DNA of 64,000 nt from Bacteroidota bacterium (lineage in GTDB: Bacteria; Bacteroidota; Bacteroidia; B-17B0; Aurantibacillaceae), in assembly GCA_018267825.1 (NCBI GenBank), contig JAFDXR010000016.1, positions 115,550 through 179,549 of the forward strand, in the 5' to 3' direction. Positions 44,316-52,169 of this stretch are shown in pieces. How positions within the stretch are numbered: the stretch's first letter is position 1; the number at the start of each line of letters is the position of its first letter. The notes beneath the pieces are model-generated. The model was not told the DNA's origin, searched no databases, and saw only the letters and a program-made list of their open reading frames with translations. A program made the translations under genes and the position numbers.

Positions 44316-45734
44316 CTACAACAATGTTGTAGGACAGACATAGTCCGTTATCCTGAATTTACCACTTTCCTTCAGTGCACTGAACCCTCCTTTAACATTC
44401 ATCAGGTTGCGGAAACCACGGGCCTGTAAAATGGAGATAAATACCACCGAACGATAACCTCCTGCACAATGCACATAATATGTTTTGTCTTTATCAATCA
44501 TACTCATGGAGTCATTAATAAAATCAAGCGGCGCATTCACAGCATCAATAAGATGTTCGCTGTTATATTCACTGGCTTTCCGGACATCCAGGATATTTAC
44601 ATTTCCGGATTTCATGAGCTCTGCCAGCTGGTCTTCATTTACCGAAACGATCGAATCGGTTTCCTTTCCGGCTTCCTGCCATGCTTTGAATCCTCCCTTC
44701 AGATAACCAATCGCGTGGTCGTAACCCACCCGGGCCAGTCGTGTAATCACCTCTTCCTCCCTGCCGGATTCAGCCACGATCAGAATTTCCTGTTTCACAT
44801 CCGGAATAAGTGTGCCAACCCAGGTTGCAAAACTGCCGTCTATACCGATATTCACCGCATTCGGAATAAAGCCTTTTGTAAATTCATCGGCGCCTCGTGT
44901 ATCGAGGATTACAGCGCCGGTTTCATTGGCCAGCACTTCAAACTCTGTTACAGTAAGCGCTTTCCTTCCACGCGCCATCACTTTATCCAGGCTTTCATAT
45001 CCTTTTATGTTCAATAAAACATTTTGCGGAAAATACCCGGGAGGAGGCACAAGACCGGAAAGAATCTGAGCGATAAACTGCTCCCGTGTTAAAGCAGGAT
45101 TCAAGGCATAATTGACCTTTTTCTGATGACCGAGCGTATCTGTTGTTTCCTTACTCATATTCTTTCCGCAGGCGCTGCCCGCACCATGATTAGGGTATAC
45201 AATCAGATCATCTGACAAAGGCATAATCTTATCGCGCAGTGAGTCGTATAAATGCGATGCCAGTTTTTCCTGTGTCAGATCCGCTATGACGTGCTGTGCC
45301 AGGTCCGGACGGCCCACATCGCCAATAAACAATGTATCACCGGTAATAATGCCATGCTCTTTACCCGTTTCGTCTACCAGGAGATAGGTGGTACTTTCCA
45401 TCGTGTGGCCGGGGGTATGAATAACTTTTATTTTATAATGCCCCACGGAAAACACTTCGTTATCTCTTGCCACAATGGCTTCATATCCGGGTTTGGCATT
45501 CGGTCCGAATACGATCTGTGCTCCGGTTTTGGAAGCAAGATCCAGATGGCCGCTTACAAAATCGGCATGAAAATGGGTTTCAAACACATATTTGATTTTT
45601 GCTTTATCTTTTGCTGCGCGCGAAATATAAGGCTGTACTTCGCGAAGCGGATCAAAAACTGCAGCTTCCCCGTTACTTTCGATGTAATAGGCTGCATGGG
45701 CAATACAGCCTGTATAAATTTGTTCGACTTTCAT
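44316..45734 (-). CDS. CstB-like persulfide dioxygenase with pseudo-rhodanese and rhodanese domains
   Basis: 472 residues from the ATG at 45734. An N-terminal MBL-fold persulfide dioxygenase domain (about 1-240; THFHADFVSGH at 53-63, VIHTPGHTMESTTY, GDTLFIGDVGRPD) oxidises glutathione-type or other persulfides to sulfite. A first rhodanese domain (about 265-355) has IVAESGREEE where the active Cys should be, so it is catalytically dead. A second rhodanese (about 365-455) has YVHCAGGYRS with an intact Cys. This order matches Staphylococcus CstB, which turns persulfide plus sulfite to thiosulfate. Cytoplasmic. Neighbours include TSUP transporters, as in the cst operon. Confidence 0.92.
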   Translation of the reverse strand: MKVEQIYTGCIAHAAYYIESNGEAAVFDPLREVQPYISRAAKDKAKIKYVFETHFHADFVSGHLDLASKTGAQIVFGPNAKPGYEAIVARDNEVFSVGHYKIKVIHTPGHTMESTTYLLVDETGKEHGIITGDTLFIGDVGRPDLAQHVIADLTQEKLASHLYDSLRDKIMPLSDDLIVYPNHGAGSACGKNMSKETTDTLGHQKKVNYALNPALTREQFIAQILSGLVPPPGYFPQNVLLNIKGYESLDKVMARGRKALTVTEFEVLANETGAVILDTRGADEFTKGFIPNAVNIGIDGSFATWVGTLIPDVKQEILIVAESGREEEVITRLARVGYDHAIGYLKGGFKAWQEAGKETDSIVSVNEDQLAELMKSGNVNILDVRKASEYNSEHLIDAVNAPLDFINDSMSMIDKDKTYYVHCAGGYRSVVFISILQARGFRNLMNVKGGFSALKESGKFRITDYVCPTTLL

Positions 45735-45781
45735 ATCTCTAATATTATTTTGGTTTAACTGGTACAAAGTTGCATCCGATT

Positions 45782-45789
45782 CAAAGATA
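45782..45789 (-). promoter_or_regulatory. -7 promoter box (TATCTTTG) of the CstB-like gene
   Basis: Exact TAnnTTTG match on the minus strand, 47 bases before the ATG at 45734. No -33 TTG at the expected distance. Confidence 0.38.
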
Positions 45790-45917
45790 GTTCAGGAACC
45801 TTTGTTACATAACCCTTATTTTGCAAAGCTGATGCAAATCATATTTCGGGTTAATGCATGTTAGGAAACCATTTATACCATTCTTCTAATCTTGTAAAAG
45901 ATTAAAAAACAAAGACT

Positions 45918-46121
45918 ATGAAAAAGAACATGGGAAATACAGACCGCGTAATCCGGATACTGATTGCATTGGTTATTGTGGCCCTCTATTTAACTCATCT
46001 GATCAATGGCACATTGGCTATAGTCGGATTGGTTCTGGCCGGAATATTTATCCTTACCAGCTTTATTAGCTTTTGTCCGCTCTATTTGCCGTTCGGATTA
46101 TCGACCCGGAAAAAGAAATAA
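45918..46121 (+). CDS. DUF2892 family small membrane protein
   Basis: 67 residues: MKKNMGNTDRVIRILIALVI at the start (the GNTDRxIR motif of DUF2892), two membrane helices, and ISFCPLYLPFGLST near the end with the conserved CPLY block. DUF2892 also forms the membrane part of rhodanese YgaP in E. coli, which fits the surrounding sulfur genes. A terminator follows within 20 bp. Confidence 0.88.
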   Translation: MKKNMGNTDRVIRILIALVIVALYLTHLINGTLAIVGLVLAGIFILTSFISFCPLYLPFGLSTRKKK

Positions 46122-46141
46122 GAACGGTCCATTGCACACAC

Positions 46142-46168
46142 AAAAGCAGGTTTTTTCCTGCTTTTTTT
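46142..46168 (+). terminator. Rho-independent terminator after the DUF2892 gene
   Basis: 9-bp stem (AAAAGCAGG / CCTGCTTTT) with a six-T loop and further T residues, 20 bp after the stop codon. Confidence 0.9.
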
Positions 46169-46236
46169 ATAAAAAAACAACTTATCCAACAATTGTTCCC
46201 ATAAACCAATGTCAAACACCGGAACTTTGATCTCAA

Positions 46237-46449
46237 ATGATGCGAACATTTATAGCACGTTATAAATCAGAATTGATTGGTGTATTGAGCGGAGCCCTGG
46301 CCGGTTGGAGTTACTGGTATTTTGTAGGATGCGCTTCCGGAACCTGTGCCATTACATCCAGTCCTTACAACAGCAGTTTGTACGGAGCCCTGATGGGCGG
46401 CTTATTATTCAGTATGCTGAAAAAAGAGAAAAAAGAAAAGAATCCATAA
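46237..46449 (+). CDS. DUF6132-like small membrane protein
   Basis: 70 residues: a first membrane helix (about 13-30), GCASGTCAITSSPYNSSLYGALMGG with two Cys in a GC-x-S-G-x-C context, then a second helix and a Lys/Glu-rich tail. This fits DUF6132, a Bacteroidota family often found with rhodanese and thioredoxin genes. The Cys pair faces the same side as the loop and could take part in thiol chemistry (inference). The DUF983 gene starts 11 bp downstream. Confidence 0.78.
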   Translation: MMRTFIARYKSELIGVLSGALAGWSYWYFVGCASGTCAITSSPYNSSLYGALMGGLLFSMLKKEKKEKNP

Positions 46450-46460
46450 ACAAAACGATT

Positions 46461-46889
46461 ATGATAGTACCGGAAATCATTTATTCGACTGTTGCCAACA
46501 AATGCCCGAAATGCCACCAGGGCAATATGTTTGAAAGCAATAACCCCTACAGCCTGAAAAACGGGCTCAAAATGAAAGAATCCTGCTCTGTGTGTCATTT
46601 GCAGTATGAGCGTGAACCGGGGTTTTTCTATGGTGCATTATACGTATCGTATGCCCTGATGTCGGGAATTTTCATTGTATGGTTCCTGCTCGATCTCTTT
46701 CTGCTGCACATGGAAGCTATTAACCTGGCACTGGTTGTTATGTCGACTATGCTTGTATTGTTTCCGGTGGCTTATCGCTGGGCCCGCATCATCTGGATCA
46801 ATTTTTTTGTACGCTACGATAAATCCTTCTCCAAACGGAGCCGGGAGTTCAAATACAATCCGAATATGCATTTAAGTCCTAAAAAATAG
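46461..46889 (+). CDS. DUF983 family zinc-ribbon membrane protein
   Basis: 142 residues from the ATG at 46461. N-terminal zinc ribbon CPKC-HQGN...CSVC (NKCPKCHQGNMFES, then KESCSVCHLQYEREPGFFYGA), then two membrane segments. DUF983 proteins are common in Bacteroidota and Alphaproteobacteria, with no firm function. The frame runs further upstream over the previous gene, but the ATG here gives the standard family N-terminus. Confidence 0.86.
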   Translation: MIVPEIIYSTVANKCPKCHQGNMFESNNPYSLKNGLKMKESCSVCHLQYEREPGFFYGALYVSYALMSGIFIVWFLLDLFLLHMEAINLALVVMSTMLVLFPVAYRWARIIWINFFVRYDKSFSKRSREFKYNPNMHLSPKK

Positions 46890-46972
46890 ACATCATAAGG
46901 ACTTAAATACAAGTTACGTTAGAGACAAAATAGTATACAAAATTTCCTAATCCTTAAACAAATACATATTCC

Positions 46973-47707
46973 ATGTTAAAGTATATCACAAATACCCTGA
47001 TTCTGGCTTCCTTTTTGGTTCTGATTTCCTGTCATTCCCCGGGAAACAAAAGCACAAACGGAAACAACTCCATTAATCAAACCATCTCTGTTGATGAATT
47101 TGAAAAGAAATTGCATGACACGATCAGCATACAACTCGTGGATGTAAGGACTGCCAGTGAATATGGCAATGGCCACCTGCAAGGAGCCCTTAATTGCGAC
47201 ATCAGTAATGGTGATTTTGAAAAGCAAATCCCTTTTCTGGATAAAAACAAACCCGTACTTGTTTACTGCCTGTCGGGCGGCCGAAGTTCATCGGCAGCTG
47301 AAATGCTCGGTGAAAACGGGTTTCGGGAAGTTTACAATATGGACGGCGGCATGATGAAATGGAATGCATCCGCCAAACCGGTTATTACCTCGGGCGAAGT
47401 CAAATCAGGTATGAGCCTTGAGAGCTTCAATCAAAAAATCACCGAAGCAGAATATGTTCTGGTTGATTTCAATGCCACCTGGTGTAAACCCTGCAAACGG
47501 ATGGCTCCGATGCTGGATTCTCTCGCCGATGAGAAAAAAGCCATACTCCGGCTGGTGAAAATAGATGCCGATGAAAACCAGGACTTAATGAAACTCAAGC
47601 ATATTGATGCACTCCCGGTGTTACATCTTTACAAAAACGGCAAACTGATATGGGAACACAGCGGCGAAATCAATAGAGCCACACTGTTACAGGAAACAAA
47701 AATCTGA
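46973..47707 (+). CDS. Lipoprotein fusing rhodanese and thioredoxin domains
   Basis: 244 residues. Lipobox FLVLISC (C20) for export and lipid anchoring. Rhodanese domain (about 38-135) with the active loop YCLSGGRSS (C99 intact). Thioredoxin domain (about 148-244) with WCKPC (W170, C171, C174) and the cis-Pro motif DALPVLHLY. A periplasmic enzyme that could take sulfane sulfur on the rhodanese Cys and release it through the thioredoxin pair. The half-TSUP gene follows after 25 bp. Confidence 0.92.
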   Translation: MLKYITNTLILASFLVLISCHSPGNKSTNGNNSINQTISVDEFEKKLHDTISIQLVDVRTASEYGNGHLQGALNCDISNGDFEKQIPFLDKNKPVLVYCLSGGRSSSAAEMLGENGFREVYNMDGGMMKWNASAKPVITSGEVKSGMSLESFNQKITEAEYVLVDFNATWCKPCKRMAPMLDSLADEKKAILRLVKIDADENQDLMKLKHIDALPVLHLYKNGKLIWEHSGEINRATLLQETKI

Positions 47708-47732
47708 ATTGTAAAACAACCGTATTAAACCC

Positions 47733-48116
47733 ATGAAGATGAGTATAGAAACCATCCTGCTCCTGGCCCTGATTGGACTTACTGCCGGCATACTGGGCGG
47801 CATGATCGGTCTTGGTGGCGGCATCATTCTGATTCCAGCCATGGTTATGCTCCTCAAAATGGATCAGCAAACCGCGCAGGGCACGAGTATAGCGGTTATG
47901 CTCCCTCCTATCGGACTATTTGCAGTATTTAATTATTACAAAGCCGGTTATGTTAATATAAAGTACGCCATCATTATAGCCATTGCTTTTATGATTGGCG
48001 GTTACTTTGGTTCGGGCCTGGCGCTTAAACTTTCCCCGGCATTAATGCGCAGAATATTTAGTGTGCTTCTGATCCTGATTGCCATACGGATGTTTTTCTC
48101 CGGCAAATCTGCCTGA
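47733..48116 (+). CDS. Half-length TSUP (TauE/SafE) family sulfur-compound permease
   Basis: 127 residues, about four membrane segments, again half the usual TSUP length: GMIGLGGGIILIPAMVMLL, AQGTSIAVMLPPIGLFAVFNYYKAGYVN and FMIGGYFGSGLALKL. Clearly paralogous to the 125-residue protein at 42.8 kb (shared blocks GLGGGII/GIGGGII, AQGTS, PP-x-G, YK-x-G-x-VN). It follows the rhodanese-thioredoxin lipoprotein in the same operon, so it probably moves the sulfur product or substrate of that enzyme. Confidence 0.88.
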   Translation: MKMSIETILLLALIGLTAGILGGMIGLGGGIILIPAMVMLLKMDQQTAQGTSIAVMLPPIGLFAVFNYYKAGYVNIKYAIIIAIAFMIGGYFGSGLALKLSPALMRRIFSVLLILIAIRMFFSGKSA

Positions 48117-48179
48117 TAGGTATTTTTACCCCAACTCAAAATAGGTATTTATACTCATGCTCAATCCGCAGAATTAGCT

Positions 48180-48187
48180 TAGGTTTG
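48180..48187 (+). promoter_or_regulatory. -7 promoter box (TAGGTTTG) of the CX3CH lipoprotein gene
   Basis: Exact TAnnTTTG match, 42 bases before the ATG at 48230. Confidence 0.38.
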
Positions 48188-48229
48188 GTTTGTCCTTAAA
48201 TTTAACCCAAACTCCAAAACCAACCTTTT

Positions 48230-49630
48230 ATGAATGTAGAAAAACTATGCAAATGGGCCGGGATTTCGGCACTGGTGTTTACCTTTTCCTGCCAGGGCAA
48301 TAAGCCTGATGGTGCGGGATCAGACAAAGATACCATTAAAACAGCGCCTCCTGTAGCCTGTAATCTGGACGAACAACCTGAAATAACATCCTTCCTGCCA
48401 CATGAGGTTGATGTATTTCTGAATAATGGCTACCAGGGGCTGACCCCACAAGTACAGCCATGTTTCGATATTTTTTCATGGAAATCATTTATAGCCCTTA
48501 ACTGGCCGGCAAATCCCGATGGTTCTCCTATGTCAGGACCATATAGCGGCGATCATCCGGCGGCTAAACGCGTTTGGGAATATTATACCGATCCGGCTGA
48601 AGTGTTTCAAACCAATGAACACCTCCTGCCCTTTTCAGGTCCTCTGAAAATGAGCAATGAACTCAAAGGCTTCCGGATGTTTGCTCAGCTCAGCCATGAA
48701 TTGGTTGATGTACCGGCAGATATCAAACAGGCAACCGGGCAGCCACTCATTGATAAAAACCTGAACTTTGCCCTGTATGAGATTAAACTCAACAAAGACG
48801 AGGTAGACTATATCATAAAAGACACACTCTATACCAAAGAAGGCCAGGAAGGAAAAGTCATACAGTTTCCGGAAGGTTCAGCCAAAGGTATTGTAGGTGC
48901 TATCGAAATAAAAGCAACCTGGAAGATACTGGAACCATCGGTTGATGACACAAGCAAGTTCTATAAACGTATGGCTGTAATTTATGTACCTGCCAAACAA
49001 AGCGCCACAGGCAAACCGCTCTTCCTGAAAGAAATGGTGGGCCTTGTAGCCATGCACATTCTTCATAAAACCGAGAAATTTCCTTTCTGGATATGGTCGA
49101 CTTTTGAGCAGGTAAGCAATGCGCCTGAACAAGCCAATGCCGGCAGTGCCGGAAACCAATATTCATTTTACAACCCGGCCTGTACTACCTGTACGGTAAA
49201 TACCCCGGCACCGGCGCCTAAAGACGGAAACTACATCTGGCAGGCTACGAAACCTTATGCCAAAACCTACGCCACTGCAGGTATGTATGGTACACAGGTG
49301 GTACGTACCAACCCGGTATATGGCCCAACAGAGGTTATTAATCAGCGCTGGCAAAAAGCATTGGCCCAGGCCGGATCTGTTTTTGCCAACTACCGCCTGA
49401 TCGGCTCGCAATGGGCGGTTGTATCAGACGGAGCGCCACCTCACGACACCGTACCGGCTCCGGATACATTGGCGAACACAACCCTTGAAACCTATATTCA
49501 GAACAGCTCCTGTACCATGACCTGTCACAAATTCGCGAAAGATGCAGTGGGCAATAGTTCTGACTTCAGCTTTATATTGGGCCACGCCCGCTCTATGGCA
49601 TACCTGCAAACCCTGAAAAAAACCAAATAA
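48230..49630 (+). CDS. Cytochrome-like lipoprotein with CX3CH motif, function unknown
   Basis: 466 residues. Lipobox FTFSC (C21). The N-terminal half includes CFDIFSWKSFIALNWPANPDG, a block I associate with a family annotated only as cytochrome c family protein. Near the C-terminus C428-TMT-C432-H433 is a CX3CH haem-attachment-like motif, followed by KFAKDA. A further Cys group (NPACTTCTVNTPAP) lies in the middle. No second haem site. Exported, probably in the outer part of the envelope; redox role is inferred only from the motif. A strong terminator follows. Confidence 0.75.
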   Translation: MNVEKLCKWAGISALVFTFSCQGNKPDGAGSDKDTIKTAPPVACNLDEQPEITSFLPHEVDVFLNNGYQGLTPQVQPCFDIFSWKSFIALNWPANPDGSPMSGPYSGDHPAAKRVWEYYTDPAEVFQTNEHLLPFSGPLKMSNELKGFRMFAQLSHELVDVPADIKQATGQPLIDKNLNFALYEIKLNKDEVDYIIKDTLYTKEGQEGKVIQFPEGSAKGIVGAIEIKATWKILEPSVDDTSKFYKRMAVIYVPAKQSATGKPLFLKEMVGLVAMHILHKTEKFPFWIWSTFEQVSNAPEQANAGSAGNQYSFYNPACTTCTVNTPAPAPKDGNYIWQATKPYAKTYATAGMYGTQVVRTNPVYGPTEVINQRWQKALAQAGSVFANYRLIGSQWAVVSDGAPPHDTVPAPDTLANTTLETYIQNSSCTMTCHKFAKDAVGNSSDFSFILGHARSMAYLQTLKKTK

Positions 49631-49650
49631 CCTTTACATCTTCTGCCAAT

Positions 49651-49681
49651 AAAAAGTCCTGCAAACTGCAGGACTTTTTTA
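49651..49681 (+). terminator. Rho-independent terminator after the CX3CH lipoprotein gene
   Basis: Perfect 13-bp stem (AAAAAGTCCTGCA / TGCAGGACTTTTT) with a three-base loop AAC and trailing T, 20 bp after the stop. The A/T ends make it usable in both directions. Confidence 0.92.
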
Positions 49682-49776
49682 TTATAGAAATACAATAGCC
49701 CAAGGATTACAGGATCGTTGCCAGGCATTCCGGATACATAAAAAGACTTAATTTAGATTTTAAAATCGATGCCTCC

Positions 49777-50166
49777 ATGACAACAGAATCATCGGAAATC
49801 AATAATCTTATCCTGACGCATGAAAAGGAGCTATTGAATGCCTTTACAAACTGTGATCTGGTTAGCCTTGATGCATTAATACACGAAAACGCCCTGTTTG
49901 TTTTGCCGAACGGCATGACTGCCACCAAGAAAATGGTGCTTGACAATTACAGGGCTGGTAACACGTCTATGTCGTCTATTGAAGCCACAGATCAGAAAAT
50001 AAACATGATCGGAGATACTGCCGTTGTTTCTGTAAACCTGGAAATGGCCGGCCAGTACAATGAACAGGTTATACGTCAGCAATTCCGGTATATCCGTGTC
50101 TGGAAAATGACAGACAATATCTGGAAAGTGATTGCTGTCAGCGGTGTTCCGCTGAACAATAGCTAA
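49777..50166 (+). CDS. NTF2-like (DUF4440/SnoaL-type) protein
   Basis: 129 residues, a single NTF2-like alpha-beta cone: N-terminal helices (NLILTHEKELLNAFTNCDLVSLDALIHENALFV), then strands ending YIRVWKMTDNIWKVIAVSGVPL, the usual DUF4440 C-terminus. No signal peptide. Members of this fold bind small molecules or act as isomerases; no catalytic residue can be named here. Single gene. Confidence 0.82.
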   Translation: MTTESSEINNLILTHEKELLNAFTNCDLVSLDALIHENALFVLPNGMTATKKMVLDNYRAGNTSMSSIEATDQKINMIGDTAVVSVNLEMAGQYNEQVIRQQFRYIRVWKMTDNIWKVIAVSGVPLNNS

Positions 50167-50316
50167 ATGCAATTATATGCCCGTCTGAAACATCCGTATA
50201 AATACCTGGTTGGCAGATGCATGATCATTATCATGTGTTTATATGGTTAAAGTTCCTAACTTAGTTAAATACATCTTTTTCTCCGGTCTACTGTTATAGA
50301 TTCAACCGGAAATTGT

Positions 50317-51147
50317 ATGAAACCAAAGACCATGCTCAAAAGAAAAACACTCCGGAAATACACCGAAAAAAGATTTGAGCTGATGCAAAAACATCTGTGT
50401 AAATACACAGATAAAAATACACAGGAGGATTTGCATCAATTCCGCGTAGAAACAAAGAAACTAAAGGCTTTCATCGGCCTGGTACAGTATATCAATGCGG
50501 ATGAAAAAATCCATAAGGAATTCAAACCTATCGGAAAATTATTTGACCACGCCGGGAAAATACGTTCGGCTCACATTGAACTGCTTCTCATAAAGCGCTA
50601 CCGCCTCAAAAACCCTGCATACTCCAAAGCACTGCAGGATATTATACGATCAGAAAGCGCCCGGTTGAAAAAAAAGAAGGAACATTATCTGAATGCATTA
50701 AAAGAGAGCAGCAAAAAAATAGATGAGCATATCACTAAACTAGGTCGCACAGAACTCACAGAATATACTCATCAGCAGCTAAAAATGCTCAGCAAATATT
50801 TCGCAGCTCCGCAAAACATTGCCGGGATTCATAAAAGCAGAATTCTGCTCAAAAAATTGTTTTATAATTATAGCCTCTTTGATTCCGAAACTCAGAAAAA
50901 GTTGAACCTGGATATTAAATACCTCAATACATTGCAGGAAAAGATCGGCAACTGGCATGATATGACAGTTACAATAGAAAGCCTGTCTTCCAATATGCAT
51001 GTACAGAAATCCATGATTGGCAAGCTCAGAATTCAGGAACGCAAACTTCTTGCTGTGGTGAAATCGGATGTAAAGGATTTTTCGAAAAAAGTGAATATGC
51101 CACTGAAAAATCATGGCGGAAAACACGTACACAGCAAGACAAAATAA
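50317..51147 (+). CDS. CHAD-domain protein (polyphosphate-binding type)
   Basis: 276 residues, almost all helical and very basic. The CHAD core begins LHQFRVETKKLKAFI (the His-x-x-Arg-Val signature) and a second related half contains GIHKSRILLKKLFYN and NLDIKYLNTLQEKIGNWHDMTV. CHAD domains are known to bind inorganic polyphosphate through their basic face; here there is no CYTH partner, polyphosphate kinase or phosphatase in view. A tandem universal stress protein follows after about 95 bp. Confidence 0.87.
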   Translation: MKPKTMLKRKTLRKYTEKRFELMQKHLCKYTDKNTQEDLHQFRVETKKLKAFIGLVQYINADEKIHKEFKPIGKLFDHAGKIRSAHIELLLIKRYRLKNPAYSKALQDIIRSESARLKKKKEHYLNALKESSKKIDEHITKLGRTELTEYTHQQLKMLSKYFAAPQNIAGIHKSRILLKKLFYNYSLFDSETQKKLNLDIKYLNTLQEKIGNWHDMTVTIESLSSNMHVQKSMIGKLRIQERKLLAVVKSDVKDFSKKVNMPLKNHGGKHVHSKTK

Positions 51148-51210
51148 CAAAACTGATAAAAATCAGCATTCTTTCTGATGACCATCAAAGTCGCTCCGGA
51201 TGGTGGTTTC

Positions 51211-51218
51211 TAAATTTG
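51211..51218 (+). promoter_or_regulatory. -7 promoter box (TAAATTTG) of the tandem universal stress protein gene
   Basis: Exact TAnnTTTG match, 23 bases before the ATG at 51242, giving a leader of about 18 bases. It argues against the longer in-frame start at 51200. Confidence 0.45.
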
Positions 51219-51241
51219 CTGACAACCAAACTTCATACCCT

Positions 51242-52105
51242 ATGAAAACAATTCTTGTGCCCACCGATTTTTCAAAAAATGCCCAGAACGCATTAAAATA
51301 TGCTTTGGCATACGCCGAAAAAACAAAATCAAAAATTCTGCTCTACCATTCTTACATTAATCCGACATCTGAGCTTATTCTTCCATTTTCAAACCTGCAT
51401 GTTGGTCAGAGTGAGGCCAAACAAAACGCCGAGGAGCAAATGATTAAATTATCGGCTTCCGTTTTAAAAACCTCCCCGAAAGCAAGATTCAGATGGGCTG
51501 TGGAACCAGGTCTGACTGTTGATAACATCATTCGATTTGCAAAAGAAAATAAGGCAGATTTACTGATCATGGGCACTACCGGCCAGGGTGCCATTGCCAG
51601 TTCTATTATGGGAAGTACAACGGCTTCTATTATTTCGGAGGCCCCCTGCTCCGTACTGGCAATTCCACCCAATGCGAAATTCGAAAGCATTGACACTGTT
51701 ATTATCGCTACAGATCCTGAAAATAAAAACGTAAAAGCGATTGTAAAGTCCGCTGAATTTGCAAAGCTGCATAAAGCGAATCTGTCGCTGGTGTATATCC
51801 AGGATTTAGAATATTTCGATTCCGATAAGGCTCTCAAGAATATGGTCAGTTCTGTGAAAACACAATCCGGTTACCGAAACATTTCATACGCCATTCAGCA
51901 CGGCACGGATGTAGTAAGTGGCCTGGATGCCTATGTTAAAAAAGAAAAACCAAATGTACTGGCCATGATGACGCACGAGCGTAAATTCCCTGAGATGCTC
52001 TGGAATCCAAGCCGGACAAAAGCCATTTCTTATCACACAACAATACCATTGTTGGTTTTGCATCCCGGTTTTGCTAAAAAAGCTGCCGTTAAGAAGAAAA
52101 AATAA
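51242..52105 (+). CDS. Tandem universal stress protein (two Usp domains)
   Basis: 287 residues from the ATG at 51242. First Usp domain KTILVPTDFSKNAQNALKYALAYAE to GTTGQGAIASSIMGSTTASIISEAPCSVLAIP, with a complete G-x2-G-x9-G-S ATP motif. The second domain (about 150-275) is diverged and lacks the glycine motif (MMTHERKFPEMLWNPSRTKAISYHTTIPLLVLHP). This arrangement is common in Bacteroidota. Role in stress survival is inferred from family. Confidence 0.92.
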   Translation: MKTILVPTDFSKNAQNALKYALAYAEKTKSKILLYHSYINPTSELILPFSNLHVGQSEAKQNAEEQMIKLSASVLKTSPKARFRWAVEPGLTVDNIIRFAKENKADLLIMGTTGQGAIASSIMGSTTASIISEAPCSVLAIPPNAKFESIDTVIIATDPENKNVKAIVKSAEFAKLHKANLSLVYIQDLEYFDSDKALKNMVSSVKTQSGYRNISYAIQHGTDVVSGLDAYVKKEKPNVLAMMTHERKFPEMLWNPSRTKAISYHTTIPLLVLHPGFAKKAAVKKKK

Positions 52106-52169
52106 AGCAGCATTAACAAAACCTGTTGGTCCTAAAAATCATAAAGGCTAAAAGCAATTAAACACTGTT

